Source of the DNA: Bacteroidales bacterium
GTDB taxonomy: Bacteria; Bacteroidota; Bacteroidia; Bacteroidales; UBA932
Length of the DNA stretch: 49,011 nt
NCBI GenBank assembly: GCA_024401975.1
Contig: JAKSKB010000005.1
Coordinates: 1-49,011 of the forward strand
Direction of reading: 5' to 3'
Every line of letters begins with the position of its first letter. The first letter of the stretch is position 1. A program made the translations under genes and the position numbers. The notes beneath the pieces are model-generated. The model saw only the letters and a program-made list of their open reading frames with translations. It had not been told where the DNA came from and did no database searches. Positions 1 to 8,678 of this stretch are shown in pieces.

Positions 1-29
1 GCTGCGTCAGCAGCGGGGGTAAGACAAAA

Positions 30-59
30 GGGGTTGACTTTTTGGTCAACCCCATTTTT
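30..59. terminator. Terminator hairpin, possibly bidirectional
   Basis: A perfect 9-bp stem (GGGGTTGAC at 30-38 pairing with 45-53) closes a 6-nt T-rich loop. On the plus strand it is followed by ATTTTT. On the minus strand it is followed by CTTTTGTCTT. It would end the long minus-strand run that finishes with the GH20 gene, and possibly a plus-strand gene lying off the left edge. The stop codon of the TPR-like remnant (46-48) lies inside the stem. Confidence 0.75.
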
Positions 60-153
60 CGGCTTCAACTGCGGCAGCCACCGCCTCCTCCCAAAGTCCA
101 GCCGCAGCATAATCAAGGGAAAGTTCCTGATAATTATGACCTTCCAATCTCAT
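46..153 (-). pseudogene. Short TPR-like remnant, possibly of a DUF5107-type protein
   Basis: Downstream of the GH20 stop, and in the same frame, an ATG at 153 opens a 35-codon frame ending in TGA at 48-46. Its peptide contains HNYQELSLDYAAAGLWEEA, which reads like a TPR helix pair. From memory it resembles the C-terminal TPR segments of DUF5107 proteins found in Bacteroidales glycan-use loci. It is far too short to be such a protein and ends inside the terminator hairpin. I take it as a gene remnant left by a deletion. It could also be a small real peptide or chance coding-like sequence. Confidence 0.35.
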
Positions 154-186
154 CAGATTTGTCTGAAAAAACGGGAAGCGGACGCA

Positions 187-1668
187 TCAGTCTATTTCAG
201 GGGTGCGGAATGCGAAATCAGCGTATGACCACCCCTCAGCCTTGTACTGCGGGACAAGGGCAGTCTCCACGCGCTTCACGAAATCCTCGTAGGAAGTGCG
301 GCCGTCAGAGTTCCACGCGACCTCCGCCAGAGCGGAAATGCGGGGCAGTTCGCGGTACATCACACCGTCCCATTCGGAGATGTATTCCGTCCACATATTG
401 GCCTGTATGCCCTTGATATGCCTCCTGACTTCTTCATCGAGGTCCTCGAAAGGGTCGAACGAATAGGCCTGCCGTAGATTGACGTGCCCTCCGATACTCA
501 GAGGCTCGCCGTTTTCCATAGCACCTTCCGTCTGGTAGTAATCAAAATAATAATAATTGTTGGGGGACATTATGACATCGTTGCCTTTCGATGCGGCAGC
601 TTTCCCCCCCTTGGGACCACGCCAGCTCATCACGGTAGCGTCTTCAGACACGCCGCCTTCCAGTATCTCGTCCCAACCTATTATCTTGCGGCCCTTGTCT
701 GCAAGATACTTTTCGATGACAAGATTGAGCCAGCTCTGGAGCTCGGCTTCGCTTTCCAGACCTTCCGCTTTCATACGCGCCTGACAGTCAGGGCATTCCT
801 TCCATCTGTCACGGGGAGCCTCGTCACCGCCTATGTGAATGTACTCTGAAGGGAATATTTCGCACACCTCGTCGAGAATATCCTCCAGAAATCTGATTGT
901 GGCATCCTTGCCCACACAGAAGATATCAGAGTGAACGCCCCACTGCGTGCACACCTCGTACGGGCCTCCCGTACAACCCAGCTCCGGATAAGCGGCCAGA
1001 GCGGCTATGGCGTGACCCGGCATCTCTATTTCAGGAATGACAGTTATGTGCCTTTCGGCGGCATACGCTACGATTTCCTTCATCTCCTCCTGCGTAAAAT
1101 AGCCCCCGTGGCGTATTCCGTCATTGCTGCCCCATTCCTGCTCTTTCATCGTGCCGTTTCGCCACGCGGAAATCTCCTGAAGCTTAGGGTATTTCCTGCT
1201 CTCGAAACGCCAGCCCTGATCTTCGGTGAGATGCCAGTGGAAGGTGTTGAGCTTGTGCATCGCCATCATATCGATGAATTCCCTGACCCGGTCAACTCCG
1301 AAGAAATGACGGCAGCAGTCGAGATGAGCTCCGCGGTATGAGAACTGGGGCTTGTCCTTGATGAGGACTCTCGCAATCCTTCCGTCCACGGCCTGAAGCC
1401 TGAGCTGTTCGAGGGTCTTGAGCGCATAGAAGACTCCGGCCTCGGAGCCGCCTATGATTTTGACCCGGCCGCTGCGGCTGTCAAGTATGTATTCCTCAGC
1501 GGCAAGCCTGCCGCTGATTTTTGTGCTTGCCGCAGTGGATTTCGCCGTTCCTTCGAACTGCTGGATTTTTACCGGCTGGGGTACCACCGCCACCGTAAGT
1601 TCCGCGGACTTGGGGGCGCAGGCGCAAAACGCCGCACCGGCCACGATGAAAGAGAAAATTCTACGCAT
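187..1668 (-). CDS. Beta-N-acetylhexosaminidase, glycoside hydrolase family 20, lipoprotein
   Basis: This 493-residue protein should remove terminal beta-linked GlcNAc or GalNAc from glycans. The N-terminus has a short charged start, a hydrophobic stretch and cysteines at 15 and 17 (AFCAC) consistent with a lipoprotein signal, so it is probably anchored in the outer membrane or facing the periplasm. The GH20b-type N-terminal domain spans roughly residues 25-110 and the catalytic barrel follows. HIGGDEAP near residues 278-285 carries the Asp-Glu pair (D282, E283) used in substrate-assisted catalysis. WHLTEDQGWR near residue 145 is another family signature. It starts 12 nt after the stop of the cytochrome-GH43 gene and ends just before a terminator, so it is probably the last gene of the run. 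The natural substrate cannot be read from sequence. Confidence 0.93.
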   Translation of the reverse strand: MRRIFSFIVAGAAFCACAPKSAELTVAVVPQPVKIQQFEGTAKSTAASTKISGRLAAEEYILDSRSGRVKIIGGSEAGVFYALKTLEQLRLQAVDGRIARVLIKDKPQFSYRGAHLDCCRHFFGVDRVREFIDMMAMHKLNTFHWHLTEDQGWRFESRKYPKLQEISAWRNGTMKEQEWGSNDGIRHGGYFTQEEMKEIVAYAAERHITVIPEIEMPGHAIAALAAYPELGCTGGPYEVCTQWGVHSDIFCVGKDATIRFLEDILDEVCEIFPSEYIHIGGDEAPRDRWKECPDCQARMKAEGLESEAELQSWLNLVIEKYLADKGRKIIGWDEILEGGVSEDATVMSWRGPKGGKAAASKGNDVIMSPNNYYYFDYYQTEGAMENGEPLSIGGHVNLRQAYSFDPFEDLDEEVRRHIKGIQANMWTEYISEWDGVMYRELPRISALAEVAWNSDGRTSYEDFVKRVETALVPQYKAEGWSYADFAFRTPEID

Positions 1669-1680
1669 ATCAAAATGTTT

Positions 1681-3885
1681 TTATTCAACTATCTTTAGGG
1701 TCTCGCCCGTATCCTCGAGCGTGAAGATTACGGCTCTTTCCAGACCGCCGTCGTTGGGTGCGTGGAGTACAAGGCGCAGACGGCCTTCCAAATCCGTGAA
1801 AATCATCGCGTGACCGCCATTCTGCCGGAAAAGCGGTTCGCTCTGCTGACGCCAGGGGCCGGAAAGTTTCCCCGTCAATGACTCTGCTATGCACTCCGCG
1901 TATCCCTCCGGACCGAAACTCGCCCATATCATAAGGAGTTTGCCCGTCTTTGTACGATACATAAAGCATCCGTCTGTGACATAGGACGGATGCCCAGGCT
2001 CGGCCACGCAGCAGGAAGAGCCGCAGAACATCCTCGCGGGGCTGCTTACGGCCTTCGAGAGATTGTCGTCGAGCCTGACGTATTCGACCGTCCCGTCCTC
2101 AATCTGCACCCATTCGTGGCAGAACACCATATAGGGTTCCCCGTCCTCGACAAACAGAGTCCCGTCCAGGGCCATATAGTCCATCGGGGTCTGAGGCAGA
2201 GCGGAAGTGGGGACAAAAGGACCTGTCGGAGAGTCCGAGCAGAATATTTGCGTAGCCCTGTAAATGTAATCGGGCCAATCCTCCCTGCTCATCTTCCATT
2301 GCGTATGCTCGTTGATTGTCGCAAACAGGTAGTACCTGCCGTTGTACTTATGCACCTCAGGCGCCCACACATATCCTCTGGACCAGTTACCCTCGGGCAG
2401 AGTCATCACCTGCACCTTCCCGCTCCAATGCTGAAGGTCCTTACCGGTATATACCGCCACACCGCCGATTCCATCGACAGTCGAAGACGCGTACATATAG
2501 TAGGTGCCGTCCTCCACGAGGATGAACGGGTCACGTATGTTGATATCTCCCGTGGTAAGATGGCGGAGGTGCGGATTGATGCCCGTGAGGGTCCTCATAA
2601 AAGCGACTATCCGCTCCACGTCCGCTTCCGGCATTTCCCGTCCCGCTTCGTATTCAGCCATCGCGCGCACGGCATCCTCCATAGTGGCAACCGTGCCGTC
2701 GTGAAAATAGGGAGCAGTAAGGGCGACGTTCCTCAAGCCGGGAACCTTGAACCTGTGAAGGTCCTCCTCCTTTCCGGTAAAGCCCTTGAGCCCGTCATCG
2801 TCCGGAGTATAAGCGATGTCTGCGGAACGGTCAGCGAAATAATCTCCGAATATCCCGAGGTGCTCGAATGAACGACCGCCCAGAATCACTCCGGTGTGGC
2901 AGGTGGCGCAGGCGTACTCCTTGAATTTCTCATAACCGAGAAGTTCATTTTCGTCAATCGCGTCCGTTTCACCTTTGAGATAGCGGTCAAAACGGCTGTC
3001 AGGCGTAATCAGCGTTTTCTCGAACTCCGCGATGGCATCCGTCACTGTCATCTTTGTAAGCCCCTCACCGGGATAAAGAGTCGCGAACTCCCTGACAAGT
3101 TCCTTATCCGCGGACAGTCTGGCACATATCTGATTCCAATCCTGATTTCCCATCTCGACGGGATTGGTCGCGGGGCCCTCCGCCTGTTCGCGGAGGTCGG
3201 CGGCGCGGCCGTTCCAGAACTGCCTGACATTGAATTCGGAATTATAGACAGTCGGGGAATTGACGTTCCCCGTCAGGCCATCGATACCCACAGAGACACG
3301 CTCATCGGCGTGGTCCGCGCCACCATTCTCCAGTACGTGGCAAGTGGCGCAGCTGATTGTTCCGTCGAGGGAAATCCGTGTATCGTTGAACATCCTTTCA
3401 CCGAGGGCGGCCCTGGCCGCGTCAAAAGAGGAAGAGGACGGAAGAGGACGCACGGGACCGGTATGATTTCTCCCCTCCTCCACCCAGGAAGCAATCACAC
3501 TCTTCTCTTTTCCGTTGAACCCCGTGCCCCAATGTATCAGCTTATATTCCGTAAGAGGCATACGCCCGTACGACACGGCGTAGTCAAGCATCGAAAGAGT
3601 CACCTCATCCGCATTGTCACATACGCGGGCCTTCAGATCCGTGAATTTCACGGCGCGCCCGGCGTGCTCCCTCATCTTCGGACCGATGAGCGGAAGGGAT
3701 GAATAGAACGGCAGGTCCGGATTCTGCGAATGACAGACGAAGCAGTCATTCTGCTCCAGTATCGATATGACCTGTTCTGTGCCCGGTGCATCCGGAATGG
3801 ACTTGCGGAATGCGAAACGGTAAATGGCAATGACGGCAGCGGCTCCCAGCAGGAGGTACAATGCGTAAAGAAGTATTTTTTTCAT
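1681..3885 (-). CDS. Fusion of three-haem cytochrome c peroxidase and GH43 glycosidase
   Basis: The 734-residue protein joins two enzymes that are normally separate. Residues 1-26 form an uncleaved membrane anchor (no lipobox). A CxxCH at 48-52 (CFVCH) marks an N-terminal haem-binding domain. CATCH at 179-183 and 326-330 mark the two haem sites of a MauG/CCP-type di-haem peroxidase, which ends near residue 441. Within about eight residues a GH43 five-bladed propeller begins (NIRDPFIL, presumed catalytic Asp 452) and runs to the end, with WAPEV near residue 510. The peroxidase part should reduce hydrogen peroxide in the periplasm. The GH43 part would cleave arabinose-, xylose- or galactose-containing glycans. 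No linker, internal signal peptide or nearby in-frame start separates them. The join may be a recent deletion fusion or a real bifunctional protein. It lies 46 nt after the DPP4-like gene and 12 nt before the GH20 gene. Confidence 0.9.
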   Translation of the reverse strand: MKKILLYALYLLLGAAAVIAIYRFAFRKSIPDAPGTEQVISILEQNDCFVCHSQNPDLPFYSSLPLIGPKMREHAGRAVKFTDLKARVCDNADEVTLSMLDYAVSYGRMPLTEYKLIHWGTGFNGKEKSVIASWVEEGRNHTGPVRPLPSSSSFDAARAALGERMFNDTRISLDGTISCATCHVLENGGADHADERVSVGIDGLTGNVNSPTVYNSEFNVRQFWNGRAADLREQAEGPATNPVEMGNQDWNQICARLSADKELVREFATLYPGEGLTKMTVTDAIAEFEKTLITPDSRFDRYLKGETDAIDENELLGYEKFKEYACATCHTGVILGGRSFEHLGIFGDYFADRSADIAYTPDDDGLKGFTGKEEDLHRFKVPGLRNVALTAPYFHDGTVATMEDAVRAMAEYEAGREMPEADVERIVAFMRTLTGINPHLRHLTTGDINIRDPFILVEDGTYYMYASSTVDGIGGVAVYTGKDLQHWSGKVQVMTLPEGNWSRGYVWAPEVHKYNGRYYLFATINEHTQWKMSREDWPDYIYRATQIFCSDSPTGPFVPTSALPQTPMDYMALDGTLFVEDGEPYMVFCHEWVQIEDGTVEYVRLDDNLSKAVSSPARMFCGSSCCVAEPGHPSYVTDGCFMYRTKTGKLLMIWASFGPEGYAECIAESLTGKLSGPWRQQSEPLFRQNGGHAMIFTDLEGRLRLVLHAPNDGGLERAVIFTLEDTGETLKIVE

Positions 3886-3931
3886 AACGACGTATCTCTT
3901 GCAATATAATCATTTTTCCGCATCGCACGAA

Positions 3932-5788
3932 TCACTCCGACAGAAGATTCCGTGTCCAGAATTCACGGTCGGCGGCATCAGAGTGAACTTTCTGCACTCC
4001 TCTGTAGCCGTGCATTCCGTCCGGATAAATCATAAGTTCGAATTGCTTCCCCGCCCTCTGCAATGCATCCACAAGTTGCAGAGTCTGCTGGAAATGCACG
4101 TTGTCGTCACCCGTACCGTGAGTGAGCTTCAGCACACCGCCCTTCATATTCTTCACCCGGTCAAGCACCCGGCAGGCGGCATAGCCATTCGGATTGTTCC
4201 ACGGAGTGTTCATAAAACGCTCCGTATAGTGGGAATCATACAGCATCCAGTCGTACACTCCCCCACCGGCTATGCCGCAGCGGAAGACGTCACTATGTTC
4301 GAGCAGCAGCACGGCTGTATTGGTGCCTCCGAAAGAAAATCCTTCTACCCCTATCCTGTCAGCGTCCACATAAGGAAGAGAGCCGAGATAGCGCGCCCAT
4401 TCCACGAAATCGGAAACGGCCCGGGAAAGAAGGTCACCGTAGGCGAGGTCCATACCGTATCTGCCGTTCTCGCCCGATACGGCGGAATCCGCCGTGACGT
4501 AGATGATGCCGTGCCTGTAGCACCAGAGTCTCATAGACGAAGAATAGGAACTGCGGCAGCAGTCCCTGACATATCTCGACCCAGGCCCCCCATATATTTC
4601 CATAATGACAGGATACTTCCTGGATCCGTCGAATCCTTCGGGGAGAGTCACGGCAGCCGGGACCGTATATCCTCCTGAAAGAGTATGGTGGATGATGTGC
4701 TGAGGCACGAAAAGCGAATCTCTCTCTTCTTCCGAAATCATCTTGCCCCGGTCAGGGGAGGATACCGGTATGCGCCAGTGCTGCACCGGTTGGCGAAGAC
4801 TGGACAAATCCGCAGTGAAATATTCCCCGTCAGGAGAGAACTTTACGTTGGCAGCATTCAGCGACGTGTCAGTAAGAGCCTTTATCCTTCCGTGGCGATC
4901 TACCCGGTAAAGAACGTCGCGCACGTCCGAATCGCGGAGAGCAGTGAAATAGACTTCCCCTCTCTTCTCATCCACACGCACGATGCTGACGTTCCAGTTC
5001 CGCCCGTCGGTCAGGCGCTTGAACGTCTTGCCGTCATAGGACAGGAAATATATCTGTTCCCATCCGGTCTCGAAACTGCGGGCCATATAGAGTCCCTTGT
5101 CCGTAAACTGCACCTGCTCTATCCAATCGACCCAGCAAGGGTATGCCTCGTGATAGACGTGCCTGACAGCCCCGTTTTCAACCGAAACGGCATAGAGGTC
5201 AAGTTCCTGCTGCACCCTCGGTTCGCGGGCAACGAAGAATTCGCGGCTGTCCGGCCCCCAGAACGGGATGCCGAAATACTGGTCCGCCGTCTCGTCGAAA
5301 GCGGCCCAGACGACAGGCTCCGCACCGTCCGCCCTCGCTATGCCGATGCGAACCACAGGATTGGAATCGCCTGCCTTGGGATAGCGCGTCAGCATCAATT
5401 TCCCGTGTTGTCCGGATGGGGAGCAGATGGGGAAAACCGGGACATCCGAATTGTCAAAACGGTAGAAGCCTATCTTCTCCGAATCCGGAGACCACCAGAA
5501 AGCCTTGTATTTCGACGGACGGCCCAGAATCTCTTCGTAGTACACCCAGGAAGCATAACCGTTCAGTATGACTTCGGAACCGTCGGAGGTGATGCGTCTG
5601 CGCTCTCCGGTGGCCACGTCAGTCACGTACAGGTCGTTTCCGAGCGTATAGGCTATGCGGCTCGAATCCGGAGAATACGTCGGATTGTAGGCTCCTTCTG
5701 CCAGCAGTTCAGCCTGGATGGAAGTGTTGTCCGCAAGGGCGGCGACCCCCAGCAACTGGGTAAATAAAATCGCAATCGTTCTTTTCAT
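3932..5788 (-). CDS. DPP4-like S9 family prolyl peptidase with shortened propeller
   Basis: This is a 618-residue secreted serine peptidase of family S9B, related to dipeptidyl peptidase IV, which removes X-Pro or X-Ala dipeptides from peptide N-termini. A signal peptide covers residues 1-19. WVYYEEILGR at 81-90 supplies the Glu pair (85-86) that binds the substrate amino group. The alpha/beta hydrolase domain starts near residue 370. The inferred triad is Ser485 (GFSFGG, usually GWSYGG), Asp561 (HGTGDDNVHF) and His593 (DGMHGYRG). Bacteroidales DPP4 enzymes are about 720-740 residues; here roughly 100 residues of early propeller are missing between the signal peptide and the YSPDSSRIAY blade. 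The usual RGT motif after the nucleophile-side strands is replaced by DSAVSGENG. The start overlaps the helicase stop by 4 nt (ATGA), so the two are probably translationally coupled. Confidence 0.88.
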   Translation of the reverse strand: MKRTIAILFTQLLGVAALADNTSIQAELLAEGAYNPTYSPDSSRIAYTLGNDLYVTDVATGERRRITSDGSEVILNGYASWVYYEEILGRPSKYKAFWWSPDSEKIGFYRFDNSDVPVFPICSPSGQHGKLMLTRYPKAGDSNPVVRIGIARADGAEPVVWAAFDETADQYFGIPFWGPDSREFFVAREPRVQQELDLYAVSVENGAVRHVYHEAYPCWVDWIEQVQFTDKGLYMARSFETGWEQIYFLSYDGKTFKRLTDGRNWNVSIVRVDEKRGEVYFTALRDSDVRDVLYRVDRHGRIKALTDTSLNAANVKFSPDGEYFTADLSSLRQPVQHWRIPVSSPDRGKMISEEERDSLFVPQHIIHHTLSGGYTVPAAVTLPEGFDGSRKYPVIMEIYGGPGSRYVRDCCRSSYSSSMRLWCYRHGIIYVTADSAVSGENGRYGMDLAYGDLLSRAVSDFVEWARYLGSLPYVDADRIGVEGFSFGGTNTAVLLLEHSDVFRCGIAGGGVYDWMLYDSHYTERFMNTPWNNPNGYAACRVLDRVKNMKGGVLKLTHGTGDDNVHFQQTLQLVDALQRAGKQFELMIYPDGMHGYRGVQKVHSDAADREFWTRNLLSE

Positions 5789-7227
5789 AATATGAAAAAT
5801 CTGTCCGGGAAATTGACCAGATACACTTTCTCAACCGCTCTGGTCAATGCGGTATAAAGCCATTTCAAATCGTTCTGAATCAATTCTTCCTGCCAGAAGG
5901 GGCAGTCTATGAACACACATTTCCACTGGCCTCCCTGACTCTTGTGGCAGGTGACGGCTCCGGCATATTTCAACTGCAGGGCATTGTAGAACAGGTCTTC
6001 CCGCACGGCATCGTATCTTTTCTTCTTGCTCCTGATGTCTGAATAATCGGCCAGCACTCCCTGATAAAGGGCGTTCTGCTGCTCCCATGTCAGGGCCGGC
6101 GACTCGGAACGCAAGGTATCCAGGCACACTTTGGCAGACACTTCGCAGTCCCCGTAATCAGGGAAAGTCAGCCTCGCTTCCGCGAAATGGAGGGAATAGC
6201 GATCCGCATAATGCCCTATCCACTCAAGCCTGGCCATATCCCCGTTGGCGATATAGTCAAGCTGCTCCACATCGTCCACGAACTGATAGCAGTTCTTCAC
6301 AATCATCAGTCTGTCGCCTTTCACCAGTTCCGCCTCCTTGTACTGCACGGTGCTCCTTATGCCGAGATTGTATCTTATGGCGCGTTTGTTGGAACGGCAG
6401 AGGATGATGACTTCATCCTCCCCGTAACGGTCGTACGCGTCCGTGATGGTCTCTATGAGGTCTCCTCCACCTATACGTGTCACGTCGTCCACCTCCCGGA
6501 GGTCCAGTTTCAAGTCTTCCGCCGGTTCGTCGGGGGACAGTTCAGCGATGGTCGTACGGAGAATGGTGGCATTGCGCAATATCCCGGATTCCACGCTCTG
6601 GCGTACAACGGTTGTCAGCGAACACATTGTCACACCGCCGAAAAGTTCCATATAGTCCGGGGAGAGGGCAGGCGAAGCTTCGAGCCCGACAGGCGGCAGC
6701 TGGGCGGAATCCCCCAGCATTATCAGTTTGCAGTCCGTCCCGTTGCGGACGAAGGTCACAAGGTCTTCAAGGAGATTGCCCGAACCGAACGACATCACGC
6801 CCTGCTGTCCCCCGGACTCTATCGTTATCAGGGAGACCTCATCCACGATGAACAGGGTGTTCCTCGCTTTGTTGGGAGCGAGGGTAAACTGTCCAAAGCC
6901 GTTGTCCCCTACACTTTTCTGCCTGTAAATGCCTTTGTGAATGGTTGCGGCGGGGCGCCCAGCATAACGCGACAGCACCTTGGCGGCACGTCCGGTAGGA
7001 GCCATCAGCGAGCAATGCACACCCAGAGACGAAAGAGCCGATATGACGGCTGACACCGCAGTGGTCTTGCCCGTCCCCGCATAGCCGTTGACGACCAGTA
7101 TGTCGCCATCCATTCCTCCTGTGGCGAACGATGCGGCGAGCCGGAAGAAGTCTTCCTGGCAAGGAGTGGGGTCAAACTTGAAACATTCACGGAATTTCCC
7201 GTACAGATATTCCGCCTTGTCCATCAT
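5785..7227 (-). CDS. RecD-like ATP-dependent DNA helicase
   Basis: The 480-residue protein is a superfamily 1 helicase of the short RecD-like type common in Bacteroidales. The Walker A motif GYAGTGKTT is near residues 48-56. A Walker B/DEVS-type motif (FIVDEVSLI) and the sensor sequence MLGDSAQLPPVG follow. The C-terminal UvrD_C_2-type motif TCHKSQGGQW and the final YTALTRA complete the ATPase core. It should unwind DNA during repair or recombination. No nuclease domain is present, and no recB or recC lies nearby. ATGA overlaps join it to trkH upstream and to the DPP4-like gene downstream. The first of two adjacent ATG codons was chosen because it forms that overlap; the second, at 7224, is also possible. 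Confidence 0.9.
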   Translation of the reverse strand: MMDKAEYLYGKFRECFKFDPTPCQEDFFRLAASFATGGMDGDILVVNGYAGTGKTTAVSAVISALSSLGVHCSLMAPTGRAAKVLSRYAGRPAATIHKGIYRQKSVGDNGFGQFTLAPNKARNTLFIVDEVSLITIESGGQQGVMSFGSGNLLEDLVTFVRNGTDCKLIMLGDSAQLPPVGLEASPALSPDYMELFGGVTMCSLTTVVRQSVESGILRNATILRTTIAELSPDEPAEDLKLDLREVDDVTRIGGGDLIETITDAYDRYGEDEVIILCRSNKRAIRYNLGIRSTVQYKEAELVKGDRLMIVKNCYQFVDDVEQLDYIANGDMARLEWIGHYADRYSLHFAEARLTFPDYGDCEVSAKVCLDTLRSESPALTWEQQNALYQGVLADYSDIRSKKKRYDAVREDLFYNALQLKYAGAVTCHKSQGGQWKCVFIDCPFWQEELIQNDLKWLYTALTRAVEKVYLVNFPDRFFIL

Positions 7228-8678
7228 TTCTTTCCGGAAGTGAACATCATAGCCAGAACGGCGAGAATGGGATATATTTCGATTCGTCCGAGGAACATAT
7301 CGATGGTGAAAAGCATTTTGCCGGCATTGGGGACTGCGTTGAAGCTGCCGTATGTGCCTATGTCCCCCATCGCGGGCCCGACGTTGCCCAGAGAAGCAAG
7401 GGAGCCGGAGAGCGCGTCCTGACCGGAAAGCCCGAACGTCACTGCAAGTATGGACGATATGCAGAGCACCAGCACATACAATGTGATATAAAGCAGGTGC
7501 GGTGCAATCTCCGCATCCCGCAGCAATCTCGTGCCGAGTTTCACTTCATTGACCGAAGAAGGGTTGAGTATCCTTGAAATGCGGCATCCCACAGCTTTGA
7601 AAAGCAGCAGCAGACGGTCCGCCTTGAGACCTCCCGAGGTGGAACCGGAGCATCCGCACATAAAGCCGAGCACAAGGAATGCCGTGTGGGCTACGGCCGG
7701 CCAGGTGGAATTGTCGAGAGTGGCGAAACCTGTGGTCGAGACCACGCAGAGCGTATGGAAAGTCCCATCCCACAAAGCGTTTCCGAAGGAGTCGGATATG
7801 CCTTCGGCGCGGAATACGACAGCCTCGAAAAGGCTGAAAAGGACTATCGCTCCGACGTAGAACTTGAGCACCGGATTGTTGAGCGGCTCGAGCGAACGCT
7901 TCACCAAAGCCATATAAATGATGCCGAAATGGATGGAGGACAGGAGCATGAACACCATAGTTATCCCCTCTATGAGACGACTGTCGAACGCTCCGATTGA
8001 AAGGGTGCGGGTACTGAATCCTCCGGTGGCGCAGACGCTCATCGCGTGGCAGACGGCATCGAAGACCGGCATCCCGGCAAGAACGTACGCGGCGAAGGCC
8101 AGCAGGCACAAAGCCAGATACACGTATGCAAAAATGCGGACAATGGTATTGGTGCGGCTGCTGTACCCGTCCTTCGACATCGACGAGAGTTCCATATTGG
8201 TCAGACGGAGACGGACTGGGCTGGAATCGGGGATGACAAGAAGCAGGAACACCACGACCCCCAAGCCGCCGATGAAATGGGTGGAGGTCCGCCAGAAGAG
8301 CAGGCTTCCGGGAAGCATCTCCACGTCATCGAGTATGGTAGCGCCCGTGGTGGTAAATCCGGACACGCTTTCGAACCAGGCGTTGGCGAGGCTGAACGGT
8401 CCGCCCCACAGGGCATAGGGCAGCATCCCGAATATGAACGAGAGAATCCACGAAAGCACTATGATGAGATAGCCGTCTTTCAGGGTAATCTGTGAAGCCC
8501 TGCGCACGAATATGAACGGGAACACTCCCACGATGAACGTGATGAGGAAACTTATGACCAGAGCCGTCAGGGCCGAATCGTTTCCGTTCATCACTGACAC
8601 GATAACGGAAAGAAACATAAACAACGCGCTCACGAGAAGCGCGTAACCGACGTTCCTGCTGATGGTCTTTACGTTCAT
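7224..8678 (-). CDS. trkH: TrkH family potassium uptake protein
   Basis: This 484-residue polytopic membrane protein is a TrkH/KtrB-type potassium channel subunit. About ten to twelve hydrophobic helices are visible, along with four repeated pore-loop segments such as SVSGFTTTGATIL and VCATGGFSTRTLS, which carry the selectivity-filter glycines. It normally works with a cytoplasmic nucleotide-binding subunit (TrkA or KtrA). No trkA-like gene is in this window. Its start overlaps the stop of an upstream sensor-like membrane protein by 4 nt, and its stop overlaps the helicase start by 4 nt. Coupling to the upstream gene suggests, but does not show, that the two membrane proteins act together. 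Confidence 0.95.
   Translation of the reverse strand: MNVKTISRNVGYALLVSALFMFLSVIVSVMNGNDSALTALVISFLITFIVGVFPFIFVRRASQITLKDGYLIIVLSWILSFIFGMLPYALWGGPFSLANAWFESVSGFTTTGATILDDVEMLPGSLLFWRTSTHFIGGLGVVVFLLLVIPDSSPVRLRLTNMELSSMSKDGYSSRTNTIVRIFAYVYLALCLLAFAAYVLAGMPVFDAVCHAMSVCATGGFSTRTLSIGAFDSRLIEGITMVFMLLSSIHFGIIYMALVKRSLEPLNNPVLKFYVGAIVLFSLFEAVVFRAEGISDSFGNALWDGTFHTLCVVSTTGFATLDNSTWPAVAHTAFLVLGFMCGCSGSTSGGLKADRLLLLFKAVGCRISRILNPSSVNEVKLGTRLLRDAEIAPHLLYITLYVLVLCISSILAVTFGLSGQDALSGSLASLGNVGPAMGDIGTYGSFNAVPNAGKMLFTIDMFLGRIEIYPILAVLAMMFTSGKK

Noticed and set aside
1..22. Possible 3' end of a plus-strand gene entering from the left, stopping with TAA at 20-22
   Set aside because: Only six codons are visible and nothing distinguishes them from chance; the following hairpin alone is not enough to call a gene.
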